DNA from: Bacteroidota bacterium
Lineage (GTDB): Bacteria; Bacteroidota; Bacteroidia; Chitinophagales; Saprospiraceae
Assembly: GCA_018969455.1 (NCBI GenBank)
Contig: JAGWYI010000144.1
Span: 1 to 8,669, forward strand
Direction of reading: 5' to 3'
DNA length: 8,669 nucleotides
Part shown: positions 1 to 7,273 of the stretch, piece by piece
How positions within the stretch are numbered: the first letter of the stretch is position 1
How the letters are laid out: the number at the start of each line of letters is the position of its first letter
Made by a program: the position numbers and the translations under genes
Notes under the pieces: model-generated
What the model was told of the DNA's origin: nothing
What the model saw: the letters and a program-made list of their open reading frames with translations, nothing else
The model's database searches: none

Positions 1-2888
1 GCAATCCAAACTATACCTATAGCTGGTCCTTGGATTCCACCCTGACGGTGGGAAGCGATTTGCTTCATGCTGTTGCCAATCCGGCAAGCTCCACCACGTA
101 CTATTTGACGGTAAAAAATGATTCTTGCCAACGTGTGTTCCCGATACCCGTTGTACGGAATTTTTCACCCATTGGTCTACAATTAAGTACCAATCATCTG
201 ATAACATGCGATTCAATTGCTCAGGTAAAAGCAACTGTAAGTACTTCAGCGTCTGTTTCTTATGTTTGGACAGACAGTACGGGGACCCAAGTGGACTTTG
301 ATGCTATTTTAAATGTAGCGGCTCAGGGGATACACACCTACACCGTAGTGGTGACCAACAACAATGGATGCACTGCTTCTCAAAGTGTAACCATTGAGGG
401 ACAAGGGATTCAGGACATCGAGGTTCAAATCAATTATTTTGATCCAGATCCGTGTATCAAATTGCCGGTAAACATTGACGTTACAGGAAATCCAGATTAC
501 ACGTATGTATGGACTCCTGATCCGACCCTGACCGCACCGGCAAATTCCATGAATGTTGTCGCAAATCCTTTAACCACCACCATTTACACTTTGACAGTTA
601 AAAATGGCGCCTGTGAAAAGGTTTTCCCTGTAAAAGTATTGCGTTATGATTCCAATCTGGGACTAAGTGTCAACACCAACAGCATCGTTACTTGTGATGC
701 CAATGCAACCGTTATTGCTTCTGTGCTTCCGGGCGTTCATGCAAGCTATCAGTGGTTCAACAGCAATGGGACGCTTGTAGATCAGGATTCCATCTTGAAT
801 GTAGCGGCCAATGGTCTGCACACCTATACCGTAGTGGCAACCAACGAATACAATTGCAAACAAAAAATTGATGTGACCATCAATGGACAAGGTGTAGACA
901 TTAAAATTGACACGAGCATGCCTTCCACTGCATGCGAAGGCGTTCAGGTATCCGCATGTGTTATCAATCTTGATCCCAATGATGTATTAAGTTATCATTG
1001 GACATCAACCGGAAATATGAGCATTGTGCCAGACAATATTGCTTGTCCGATGGTAAGTGGAGCAGCAGGTTCTTATACCCTTACGGTTGTGGCTACCAAT
1101 CAGTTCAATTGTAAGGATACACTCAGCATGCCCATTTCATTTGAAAAAGCAGGAAAGTTGGATGGTTTGATTTCGCTCGACCTATGCAATCAGTTGAAGG
1201 TACGTTTTTTCAATAATTCAGGATTTAACGGCACCTGGCAATTTGGAGATGGCAGTAATTCTACGTCTAACAATCCAACGCACAATTATGCCTCATCTGG
1301 CACTTATCATGTGGTATTCAACCCTGCACAGGTAGGCAATTGCATCGAGCCTTGGGATACAACGATTCAGGTAAGCAACAATTTACTTGAGGCTGCATTT
1401 GACAATACAATCGGAAATTGTTTGAACAATGCAAGCGTTTCATTCTCTGATAAAAGTATATTTGGGAATGCTCAAATTGTAAATTGGAGCTGGACATTTG
1501 CCAATGGGCAGCCTACCAATTCGGATCAACAAAACCCAACGATTCAATACCTGCAAGGGGGCAATGCGCTGGCGACGCTGGTTGTTACCGATGCATTGGG
1601 TTGCAAGGATACTTTGAGTAAATTGGTGCAAGTTGATCTGATAAACCTGGACATTCAGGAAAAGCATGATATTTGTTTAGGCGACTCCGTTTACCTCAAT
1701 CCGAATGCCAATTCGGCGTATACCTACAATTGGACCGCCGATCCGGCCGATCCAGGTTTGCTCCCTAATTCGTCAAATCCGCATGTAAGTCCTTCTGCTA
1801 CAACAAACTATACCTTGGTTGTGAAGAATGGAGATTGTATAGAAACCTTTAAGGTGACGGTGACGCCTGTTCCAGGGGCCAGTGTCGCCATTGATGGTGC
1901 TTCGGATACTACCATATGCAATAATGGGCCTATTTCCCTGCATGCACAAAGCAATACCAACAATGTGGTATGGTCTGACAGTCCTACTTTTAATGCCATA
2001 TTAGGCAGCGGAAATTCCATCAATGTTGTGCTCAGCGCACCTGTGCAGGTATTTTATGTGAAGGCAGGAAACAGCGATTGTGCCGCTTTTGATTCAATTA
2101 TTGTCCGCAACCAGGCTGTTCAAATCGCACTTGGCGCCTATGAAAATGTTATTTGCAAAAACAGTTCAAGTACCTTGCAAGTTATCAATTTAGCGCCAGG
2201 CCAGAGCCTGGTATATCAGTGGTCGAACCAATTGCCAGGCATTAGCAATCCTACTGTATCGCCCCTGGGCAACATTGTTTACACTGTTACGGCTACCAAT
2301 GCTGCGGGTTGCACGCAGAGTCTTGGTTTCCCGATCACGGTGCTTGATTTGAATTTGAGTGCATCGGTACTTGGTCCCGATACCATTGAGGTAGGAGGTA
2401 CGGCCAATTTGTTGGCTGTTTCCCAAGCCCAAGGCGGCGTGGTAAGCTATCAATGGATTCCGACAGACGGCCTCGGGTCGCCACAATCGGCACAAACAAC
2501 GGCACAACCCACGCAAGACAGTACCATTTATACGGTTATAGCACAGGTTGACGGTCGTTGCCCTGATACAGCCCAGGTAATAGTTTACCTGCGCAGCGAT
2601 TTCTGTATGGAACCGTATATTTTTGTCCCCAACGCCTTTACACCCAATGGCGATAACAACAATGATTTGTTTATTGTACGCTTTTCCGATGCCACCGAAC
2701 TGGAGTTTACCGTATGGAATCGTTGGGGCGAAATTGTGTACAAAACCACCGACATTGGCGCATTGGGTTGGGATGGAAGTTATAAAGGAAAGGATGCAAC
2801 ACCCGATTCTTATGCCTGGTATGTGCGCATTCGCTGCGGAAATGGTAAGGAATTCAAAAAACAGGGCAATGTGACCTTGTTAAAATAA
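1..2888 (+). CDS. Giant PKD/Ig-repeat surface protein with CHU_C (gliding-type, T9SS type B) C-terminal domain; 5' end outside window
   Basis: This is the C-terminal 961 or so residues of a larger secreted adhesin-like protein. The frame is open to the window edge: codons from base 3 encode NPNYTYSW, which matches a repeat unit further in (NPDYTYVW at base 489). The TTG at base 30 is therefore not the real start, and no signal peptide is visible. Numbering from base 30, residues 1 to about 295 are two tandem 162-residue units, followed by a more diverged unit. A canonical PKD domain follows (WQFGDG at about 403, then P.H.Y...G.Y), then a second PKD-like domain (WSWTFANG at about 486), a diverged copy of the YTYxW...NGxC module (about 565-610), and further Ig-like modules. 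Residues 859-952 form the terminal domain, with FVPNAFTPNGD, NRWGE, WDG and a final VTLLK. In this family that domain directs outer-membrane export by T9SS. Such proteins are typically surface adhesins or gliding-associated proteins; the ligand here is unknown. The gene is convergent with nusB and ends at a strong terminator. Confidence 0.9.
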   Translation, partial: NPNYTYSWSLDSTLTVGSDLLHAVANPASSTTYYLTVKNDSCQRVFPIPVVRNFSPIGLQLSTNHLITCDSIAQVKATVSTSASVSYVWTDSTGTQVDFDAILNVAAQGIHTYTVVVTNNNGCTASQSVTIEGQGIQDIEVQINYFDPDPCIKLPVNIDVTGNPDYTYVWTPDPTLTAPANSMNVVANPLTTTIYTLTVKNGACEKVFPVKVLRYDSNLGLSVNTNSIVTCDANATVIASVLPGVHASYQWFNSNGTLVDQDSILNVAANGLHTYTVVATNEYNCKQKIDVTINGQGVDIKIDTSMPSTACEGVQVSACVINLDPNDVLSYHWTSTGNMSIVPDNIACPMVSGAAGSYTLTVVATNQFNCKDTLSMPISFEKAGKLDGLISLDLCNQLKVRFFNNSGFNGTWQFGDGSNSTSNNPTHNYASSGTYHVVFNPAQVGNCIEPWDTTIQVSNNLLEAAFDNTIGNCLNNASVSFSDKSIFGNAQIVNWSWTFANGQPTNSDQQNPTIQYLQGGNALATLVVTDALGCKDTLSKLVQVDLINLDIQEKHDICLGDSVYLNPNANSAYTYNWTADPADPGLLPNSSNPHVSPSATTNYTLVVKNGDCIETFKVTVTPVPGASVAIDGASDTTICNNGPISLHAQSNTNNVVWSDSPTFNAILGSGNSINVVLSAPVQVFYVKAGNSDCAAFDSIIVRNQAVQIALGAYENVICKNSSSTLQVINLAPGQSLVYQWSNQLPGISNPTVSPLGNIVYTVTATNAAGCTQSLGFPITVLDLNLSASVLGPDTIEVGGTANLLAVSQAQGGVVSYQWIPTDGLGSPQSAQTTAQPTQDSTIYTVIAQVDGRCPDTAQVIVYLRSDFCMEPYIFVPNAFTPNGDNNNDLFIVRFSDATELEFTVWNRWGEIVYKTTDIGALGWDGSYKGKDATPDSYAWYVRIRCGNGKEFKKQGNVTLLK
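3..488 (+). repeat. Coding tandem repeat unit 1 (162 residues)
   Basis: This unit runs from NPNYTYSW to DVTG in the surface protein and is followed directly by a homologous unit at base 489. The period is exactly 486 bases: the Cys codon of the ITCD motif at base 207 pairs with that of VTCD at base 693. Shared landmarks in order are YTYxW, TVKNxxC, xxTCD, a YxW segment, ILNVAAxGxHTYTVV, TNxxxC and GQG. More of the same repeats may lie upstream of the window. Confidence 0.8.
489..911 (+). repeat. Coding tandem repeat unit 2 (shorter at its end, then diverging)
   Basis: This is the second copy of the 162-residue unit, from NPDYTYVW through GQGVDIKID. Similarity to unit 1 is clear in DNA as well as protein, for example the stretch encoding LNVAA and HTYTVV. 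Downstream, a third diverged copy continues (SYHW...GSYTLTVVATN...NC), and an isolated relative of the first half of the unit recurs around bases 1704-1860 (YTYNW...NYTLVVKNGDC). Confidence 0.75.
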
Positions 2889-2909
2889 ATTTGGAGGGTG
2901 GATGTGTCA

Positions 2910-2945
2910 AAAAAGGCCATCGTGCTTGTGCATGATGGCCTTTTT
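2910..2945. terminator. Bidirectional intrinsic terminator between convergent genes
   Basis: The arms 2910-2925 and 2930-2945 pair over 16 positions with a single G-T wobble (2922/2933), closing a 4-base TTGT loop. The core is GGCCATC/GATGGCC, flanked by five A's on the left and five T's on the right, so a U-tract forms in either direction. It lies 22 bases after the stop of the surface-protein gene and about 185 bases beyond the stop of nusB, so it can serve both. Confidence 0.9.
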
Positions 2946-3129
2946 AGTATTTTATTCCCATTTGTACCATGCAGGATGTCTTTAGATGTGGTCAACAGAC
3001 AAACTATGGTCCTCTTGAAAACGCGACTGGCCATTCAAGTGGCGTTCATCAAGCACTTTAGGTACAAACAAAACACCATCGATTGAATATGGTAAGGCAC
3101 AAAAAACGCTGGTAAAAGTGGATCAACAA

Positions 3130-4065
3130 TTATTCAATCAGGCCGCGGCCTTCTTTTACAATCTTTTCTTCTTTCACCAGTTTTTTCATCAAACGATCCA
3201 GAATACCATTGATGAAATCTTTGCTTTTATCGGTGGAATACACTTTGGATACTTCCACAAATTCATTGAGCGTAACCTTGGTTGGTATAGTTGGGAAAAA
3301 CAGCAACTCACACAATGCCATTTTAAGCATGATCATATCCAGGGTAGCTACGCGCTCGGCATCCCAGTTTTTGAGCGTTGGTTCTATGTGTTCGAGTAAG
3401 GTTTGGTCTTCCTGGCAAGTTTTGCGCAGCAATTGTTCTCCAAACTCCCGCACTGTTTCATCGGAGGGTTCAAACTCTTTGTAAAATTCGTTGGTAGTTG
3501 GCAATGCTTTGAGCGATTTTTTGATGGCGCCCACTACCAGCGATTCATCATCCTGCCAGTTGTTGAACCGGTCTTCCGTCATCTCAATAAAAACATCATG
3601 GTTAACCAGGAAACGGTACAACTCCAGCAAAATTTTATTGTGACTTTCAGGTGTATGCTCTGCAGCGGCCAGGTAGGCTTTGTATTCATTGGTGTCGCTG
3701 AAGGCCTGGTATAATGTGCGAATTAAATCTTCGTCAATACCTGCGTTAAAATGATATTTTTCAATCAACTGCAAAAATTGAACGTGATTGGCCAGAGATT
3801 GTGTGGCTGGATTGGTATACAAAAGCGGCTTAAACGCTTTGTCTTCCTCGGTAGGTAAATGCTTCGACGCCCGATTGGCTGCACTGGTTTCAGCATATTG
3901 CGCAACGCGCAAGAGGCCATACAGCTGAAAAATATACAATTCATACGCTTTCCAAATTCCATCATTGTATTGTTTCAATACATCCGGAAATGTCAGTTGT
4001 TCATCCCGATTGAGCATGTACAACAATTGCATTACTTTAATGCGTACGCTGCGACGACTAAGCAT
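3130..4065 (-). CDS. nusB: Transcription antitermination factor NusB, enlarged Bacteroidota form
   Basis: NusB, together with ribosomal protein S10 (NusE), binds boxA RNA and promotes antitermination of rRNA operons. This protein has 311 residues, against about 140 in E. coli. The first helix is recognisable at the very N-terminus (LSRRSVRIKVMQLLYML, residues 2-18), matching the family's basic RRxAR...ALY start. The canonical C-terminal half lies at residues 234-296: WDAERVATLDMIML, then IPTKVTLNEFVEVSK and KDFINGILDRL, the equivalents of VAINEAIELAK and HKFVNGVLD. Between them are roughly 150 residues more than in the short form. They look helical and charged, and I recognise no separate domain. 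The start at 4065 is favoured because it places the conserved basic helix right after Met. It has its own upstream gap (116 nt) and is probably a separate transcription unit from the gene before it. Confidence 0.9.
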   Translation of the reverse strand: MLSRRSVRIKVMQLLYMLNRDEQLTFPDVLKQYNDGIWKAYELYIFQLYGLLRVAQYAETSAANRASKHLPTEEDKAFKPLLYTNPATQSLANHVQFLQLIEKYHFNAGIDEDLIRTLYQAFSDTNEYKAYLAAAEHTPESHNKILLELYRFLVNHDVFIEMTEDRFNNWQDDESLVVGAIKKSLKALPTTNEFYKEFEPSDETVREFGEQLLRKTCQEDQTLLEHIEPTLKNWDAERVATLDMIMLKMALCELLFFPTIPTKVTLNEFVEVSKVYSTDKSKDFINGILDRLMKKLVKEEKIVKEGRGLIE

Positions 4066-4111
4066 AATATTTCAAAGGACTTTTGTGCCAGAGGGCTGTT
4101 AAGGCTGCAAA

Positions 4112-4144
4112 GAAAAGGGTATTTTGTGAAAATAAAAAAACAAA
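4112..4144 (-). promoter_or_regulatory. Possible weak Bacteroidota-type promoter for nusB
   Basis: On the minus strand, TTTG (4144-4141) is followed after 19 bases by TACCCTTTTC (4121-4112). The spacing fits the Bacteroidota -33 TTTG / -7 TAnnTTTG arrangement, but the -7 box matches only partly. If used, transcription would begin about 40 bases before the nusB ATG. This is a motif match only. Confidence 0.25.
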
Positions 4145-4181
4145 CTTGGTTTTTTGTGCTAATTTGCTGATATTCTTTGTT

Positions 4182-5237
4182 TTATATTTTTGAAAATCGT
4201 GTTTTTGAAATGCCGTTCGCATTTTTCAATACCACCACATAATGGCCGGGACGCGCATGCGTCATATCCAGTTCAAAATGCCTGGAATTACCTTGCTGTA
4301 AAGTGTAGGACTGATGAATTCGGCCCTCCAAATCAAAAATTTGGAGGGTTAAATTGTTTTCATCGTCCATACCCTCCCATTGTACCCGGGCCCGATCTTG
4401 AACCAGAGAAGGCCAAACAGTCAGCCCCCAATCGTTCCTTAAAACAGTTTGCAAAACACCTGATAGCTTCGCGCGGGCAATCAGAATGTCATCAATTTGA
4501 AGTAGAAAATCATCAAAAGAATCGTGAAGAAAAGTAACATACACCGTTTTTCCAGTATATGCTTTCAATGAAACTATATGCGGTTCCAATTTGCCCAGAT
4601 AAAAACCATTGGGGAAATCGGTATCCACAAAGGAATAATATTGTGTATTGGTATAACCATTGGCATGTAAATACCCGGGTGAGTAATTGTATTTGGAAAC
4701 ATCTAGTGGAAACCCCATGCTGTTAGAAACGCTAAACGGCGTTGTGGTTTCAGAGGCGCTAAACAAGGTATCTGCGAAATCTTCCGGAAAATTGCCTTGG
4801 GCTGAAATTAATACGTGGTACCCATCTGTTAAAAAGGGACCCTGAAAAGCCGATGATTTCCACGATAATACATAACTACTGTCTTCTATATATACAGGAG
4901 GTGTAATGAGCCAGTTGCGCGAGCGAAAGGCCTTGGAGCTAAATGAACAACTGGTAAAAGCATTGTTGTTGCTGATGACATCGGCGCCCAAGTCATAGTC
5001 CCAGTACCAGGGACTCAAGCTATCTGCCGGACTGCTGCTGGTTCCGCAGTTGGTTTTTTTTCGGTCTTCATCCCAATTTACCCAAAAAATATCATCGCCA
5101 TTCGGAAATTCGATCATTTCATGGGTTGGGTCGATCTCAAAATTTTGAGACAAAAGGGTGTCTGGCGAAAACAAACCCTGCCCGATGATGCCATTAAAAG
5201 GACTTAATAGAATCAGAATGTGTAAAATATGCTTCAT
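4182..5237 (-). CDS. Secreted choice-of-anchor J (cleaved-adhesin-like) protein with T9SS type A sorting domain
   Basis: This 351-residue protein is exported and probably surface-bound or released. Residues 1-20 are a Sec signal peptide (MKHILHILILLSPFNGIIGQ, cut likely after IGQ). Residues about 32-255 look like a choice-of-anchor J / cleaved-adhesin beta-sandwich: an early NFEID, then NWLITPPV at 108-115, YHVLIS at 140-145, VYVTFLHDS at 232-240 and QIDDILI at 247-253, the usual closing motif of that fold. Residues 272-351 are a T9SS C-terminal sorting domain (LTVWPSL in place of the usual YPNP, then LQIFDLEGR and GHYVVVLKNANG). There is no peptidase or other catalytic motif, so it may be a binding module acting alone. 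Its ATG overlaps the TGA of hldA (ATGA, 4 nt), so it is almost certainly co-transcribed and may be translationally coupled. The ligand is unknown. Confidence 0.85.
   Translation of the reverse strand: MKHILHILILLSPFNGIIGQGLFSPDTLLSQNFEIDPTHEMIEFPNGDDIFWVNWDEDRKKTNCGTSSSPADSLSPWYWDYDLGADVISNNNAFTSCSFSSKAFRSRNWLITPPVYIEDSSYVLSWKSSAFQGPFLTDGYHVLISAQGNFPEDFADTLFSASETTTPFSVSNSMGFPLDVSKYNYSPGYLHANGYTNTQYYSFVDTDFPNGFYLGKLEPHIVSLKAYTGKTVYVTFLHDSFDDFLLQIDDILIARAKLSGVLQTVLRNDWGLTVWPSLVQDRARVQWEGMDDENNLTLQIFDLEGRIHQSYTLQQGNSRHFELDMTHARPGHYVVVLKNANGISKTRFSKI
4324..4348. repeat. Perfect inverted repeat inside the anchor J gene
   Basis: The 10-base arms CCCTCCAAAT (4324-4333) and ATTTGGAGGG (4339-4348) are exact reverse complements separated by 5 bases. 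They lie in the codons for LQIFDLEG of the T9SS sorting domain, so the hairpin is formed from coding sequence. No function is known. Confidence 0.6.
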
Positions 5238-6253
5238 GACAAATTAATTTTCTCGAGCCATTGGCCATATTCCGCCTCTAATAAAGCAGGGTTTACAGGC
5301 ACTACCCCAGAAAACTCACATACTTGCCCGCCCGCAAGGTTTGATAAATAAGCCATGGTGGCCGCATCTAAACCAGCTCCTAAACCCAGTGCTGCAATGC
5401 TGATTACCGTGTCGCCAGCTCCACTTACGTCCGCTACATTGCGAGCATCCGTGGGATAGATGATACCCAAACCTTTTTCATCTTCCAAATATAGTCCTTT
5501 TTCGGATAAAGTAATCATGGTAATTCGATTTTCTAAATGTTCTTTTAAATACCGCGATGCTTTGTTCAGGTCTTCCAGTACTGCGCTTACCGCGAATGGC
5601 ACACTGTCGCGCACCTCTTTCAAATTGGGTTTGAACAAATCTACACCTTTGTATGCATAAAAATTGGCTTTTTTGGGGTCTACCACGGTCGGAATGCCGC
5701 TGTTTTTAGCCCATTCTATCACTTTTTCTATAATGTGCGGCTGTAACACGCCTTTGTTGTAATCCTGAAAAACAATCACCCGTATTGCCCGAATATCCAG
5801 CAGATTCCTTACCCGTTCGAGCAAAGCGTCACTTTCCGCCTCCGACAAAGGGTGTGTGTCTTCCCGGTCTATGCGCAACATTTGCTGGTTGTTGCCTAAA
5901 ATCCGGGTTTTTATCGTTGTGCAGCGGGTTTCTGATGCCACAATCCCAACCGATTCAATGCCATATTGGGGGAAAATGTGCCCAGTGAGCGCCTGCCCGT
6001 CGGCATCCGCGCCCGCTACGGTACACAACAGCGGTGTGGCGCCCAGGGCTTTCAAATTGAGGGCCACGTTGCCCGCGCCACCCAGTCGGTCTTCGCTTCC
6101 GGTATGCAACACCACCGGTACCGGCGCTTCCGGCGAAATCCGGCTCACGCTCCCGGTGAGATAGCGGTCGACCATCACGTCGCCGATGATCAATACTTCC
6201 TGATTTTGAAGTTGTTGCAGCACCCGTTGTGCCGTTTGATTTGCTGTATGCAC
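5234..6253 (-). CDS. hldA: D-glycero-beta-D-manno-heptose-7-phosphate kinase (HldE kinase domain / RfaE1 type)
   Basis: This PfkB-family (ribokinase-like) kinase phosphorylates D-glycero-D-manno-heptose 7-phosphate at C1, a step toward the ADP-heptose used for the LPS inner core. At 339 residues it is the kinase half only; the bifunctional HldE of enterobacteria is about 477. The nucleotidyltransferase half is absent here and must be elsewhere if the pathway is complete. Motifs: GDVMVDRYLTG (24-34), SRISPEAPVPV (38-48, characteristic of RfaE1), GGAGNVALNL (58-67), DYNKG (164-168), DPKK (192-195), KPN (208-210) and the PfkB signature DVSGAGDT (275-282) with catalytic base D281. The start is GTG at 6253, 19 bases after the stop of the MBL-fold gene; a later in-frame ATG inside GDVMVD would delete the first strand. 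The stop overlaps the next gene by 4 nt. Other PfkB sugar kinases are possible, but the SRISPEAPVPV motif argues strongly for the heptose enzyme. Confidence 0.9.
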   Translation of the reverse strand: MHTANQTAQRVLQQLQNQEVLIIGDVMVDRYLTGSVSRISPEAPVPVVLHTGSEDRLGGAGNVALNLKALGATPLLCTVAGADADGQALTGHIFPQYGIESVGIVASETRCTTIKTRILGNNQQMLRIDREDTHPLSEAESDALLERVRNLLDIRAIRVIVFQDYNKGVLQPHIIEKVIEWAKNSGIPTVVDPKKANFYAYKGVDLFKPNLKEVRDSVPFAVSAVLEDLNKASRYLKEHLENRITMITLSEKGLYLEDEKGLGIIYPTDARNVADVSGAGDTVISIAALGLGAGLDAATMAYLSNLAGGQVCEFSGVVPVNPALLEAEYGQWLEKINLS

Positions 6254-6272
6254 CTTGTTTTGCTTAAAAAGG

Positions 6273-7181
6273 TTAATTGGGTCCTACGCCCTGCTTTTTC
6301 CAATATCGCATCAGGCCGGCAACCGACATAAAGGCCGGGTTTGCCGCCTCGTATTGCCGGATTCCGGCATCCTGCACGCCTTGTGCGCGCAAATTCGACG
6401 CTACATATTCAATAAACAACGGAACCACGTTTTCTGCCGCTGCGCCCGCCTCCACGTAGGGTTTCATCCAGTTTGCCCAGTCGAGCAGGACGGCTTGCAA
6501 CGCATCCAGGTGGGCTTTTTTATCCTTAATTATGCCAAAATGGGTCAAATACAAAATCTCGACCGGCAGATCCCGCATCAGTTGGATGGAATTTAGCCAG
6601 TCTTCCACATGGATATCCGGGGGCGGACAGGGCGGTGCAACCGGCCCATTGTCGATCTTGACCCCGGCAACATCTCCGGTAAAAAGCACAGATTCTGCGC
6701 CATCGTCTACCTGCCAGGCGATGTGGTGCACGGCATGCCCGGGGGTGTACCAGGCCGTGCAACGCAAACCGGCCATTTCGAGCACCGCACCGTGGTCGGG
6801 TGCATGCAATTGTGCTTCCGGGATCGGATGCATGGCGCCCCAAAGCCGGTCCATCTGGTCGCCGTAAATCTGGCGGGCCGAATTGTACAACTTTTCCGGC
6901 GCTGCCAGGTGGGGCAGTCCTTTTGGGTGCACGTAAATTTGAGCGCCTTGCTCGGCCAGTGCCCAGGCTGCCCCGGCATGGTCGAAATGGATGTGGCTCA
7001 ACAGCACGTGTTTAACATCGCTTAAAGCAACGCCGTGCGCCGCCAATTCCGACTGTAAGTGGGGGAAACCGGAATGCGGACCTGTTTCGACCAGCACATA
7101 GCCCTGGGGGCCTTCCACCAAAAACGCGGCAATGGCGTGCTCAAGGTCTAAAAACCGCAGATCAAGAACCTGAATTTGCAT
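6273..7181 (-). CDS. MBL-fold metallo-hydrolase of unknown substrate
   Basis: This is a 302-residue cytoplasmic metallo-beta-lactamase-fold protein with a complete two-metal site: H63, H65, D67 and H68 in SHIHFDHAG, H149 in TPGHAVHH, D170 in FTGD and H214 in LTHFG. A proline-rich segment (PVAPPCPPPDIHVEDW, about 180-195) and a helical C-terminal part (about 216-302) follow, as in ST1585-like single-domain MBL proteins; the subfamily assignment is from memory of motif style. There is no signal peptide. I chose ATG 7181 (MQIQVLDL) over the TTG at 7211, because the longer reading would begin at the base of the terminator hairpin of the preceding gene. It leads a tight run with hldA and the T9SS cargo. 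Thioester, lactone or phosphodiester hydrolysis are all possible; nothing visible decides. Confidence 0.85.
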   Translation of the reverse strand: MQIQVLDLRFLDLEHAIAAFLVEGPQGYVLVETGPHSGFPHLQSELAAHGVALSDVKHVLLSHIHFDHAGAAWALAEQGAQIYVHPKGLPHLAAPEKLYNSARQIYGDQMDRLWGAMHPIPEAQLHAPDHGAVLEMAGLRCTAWYTPGHAVHHIAWQVDDGAESVLFTGDVAGVKIDNGPVAPPCPPPDIHVEDWLNSIQLMRDLPVEILYLTHFGIIKDKKAHLDALQAVLLDWANWMKPYVEAGAAAENVVPLFIEYVASNLRAQGVQDAGIRQYEAANPAFMSVAGLMRYWKKQGVGPN

Positions 7182-7199
7182 AAAAAAAGATTGAAAAGG

Positions 7200-7207
7200 C
7201 AAAAATA
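7200..7207 (-). promoter_or_regulatory. Candidate -7 promoter element for the MBL-hldA-anchor J run
   Basis: The minus strand reads TATTTTTG here, an exact match to the Bacteroidota -7 consensus TAnnTTTG, 18 bases before the ATG at 7181. No TTG or TTTG lies at the preferred 17-23 base spacing upstream (the nearest is at 12), so support is partial. The element is also the T-rich tail of the preceding terminator. Confidence 0.35.
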
Positions 7208-7236
7208 ACAAAGGCCGCCCAAATCCGGACGGCCTT
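7201..7236 (-). terminator. Intrinsic terminator after the acyl-CoA dehydrogenase gene
   Basis: The arms AAGGCCG (7211-7217) and CGGCCTT (7230-7236) pair perfectly; after one C/A mismatch, CC/GG continues the stem around a 6-base loop. On the minus strand it is followed by TGTTATTTTT. It begins 37 bases past the dehydrogenase stop. The plus-strand side is also T-rich, so it may act both ways. The AAGGCC/GGCCTT core resembles the 2910-2945 terminator. Confidence 0.8.
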
Positions 7237-7273
7237 CCTTTTTCTTTTCACGACCCGGGCAACATGCCTCCAA

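Noticed and set aside
2885..2898. A 13-base string (AAATTTGGAGGGT) shared with the anchor J gene near 4338-4349, as a possible dispersed repeat
   Set aside because: About one such chance match is expected in a window this size, and there is no further similarity around either copy.
2898..3086. Small plus-strand open frame of 62 codons after the surface-protein gene
   Set aside because: It begins with GTG and runs straight through the terminator hairpin. It has no recognisable protein character and no promoter.
4135..4155. Hairpin AAAAAAC/GTTTTTT after the anchor J gene as a terminator
   Set aside because: The stem is almost entirely A-T with one G-C pair and is too weak to call.
7182..7211. 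Ten extra N-terminal residues (MLFLPFQSFF) for the MBL-fold protein, resembling a hydrophobic leader
   Set aside because: The TTG start falls at the base of the upstream terminator hairpin, and the rest is its T-rich tail. The conserved fold begins at MQIQVLDL.
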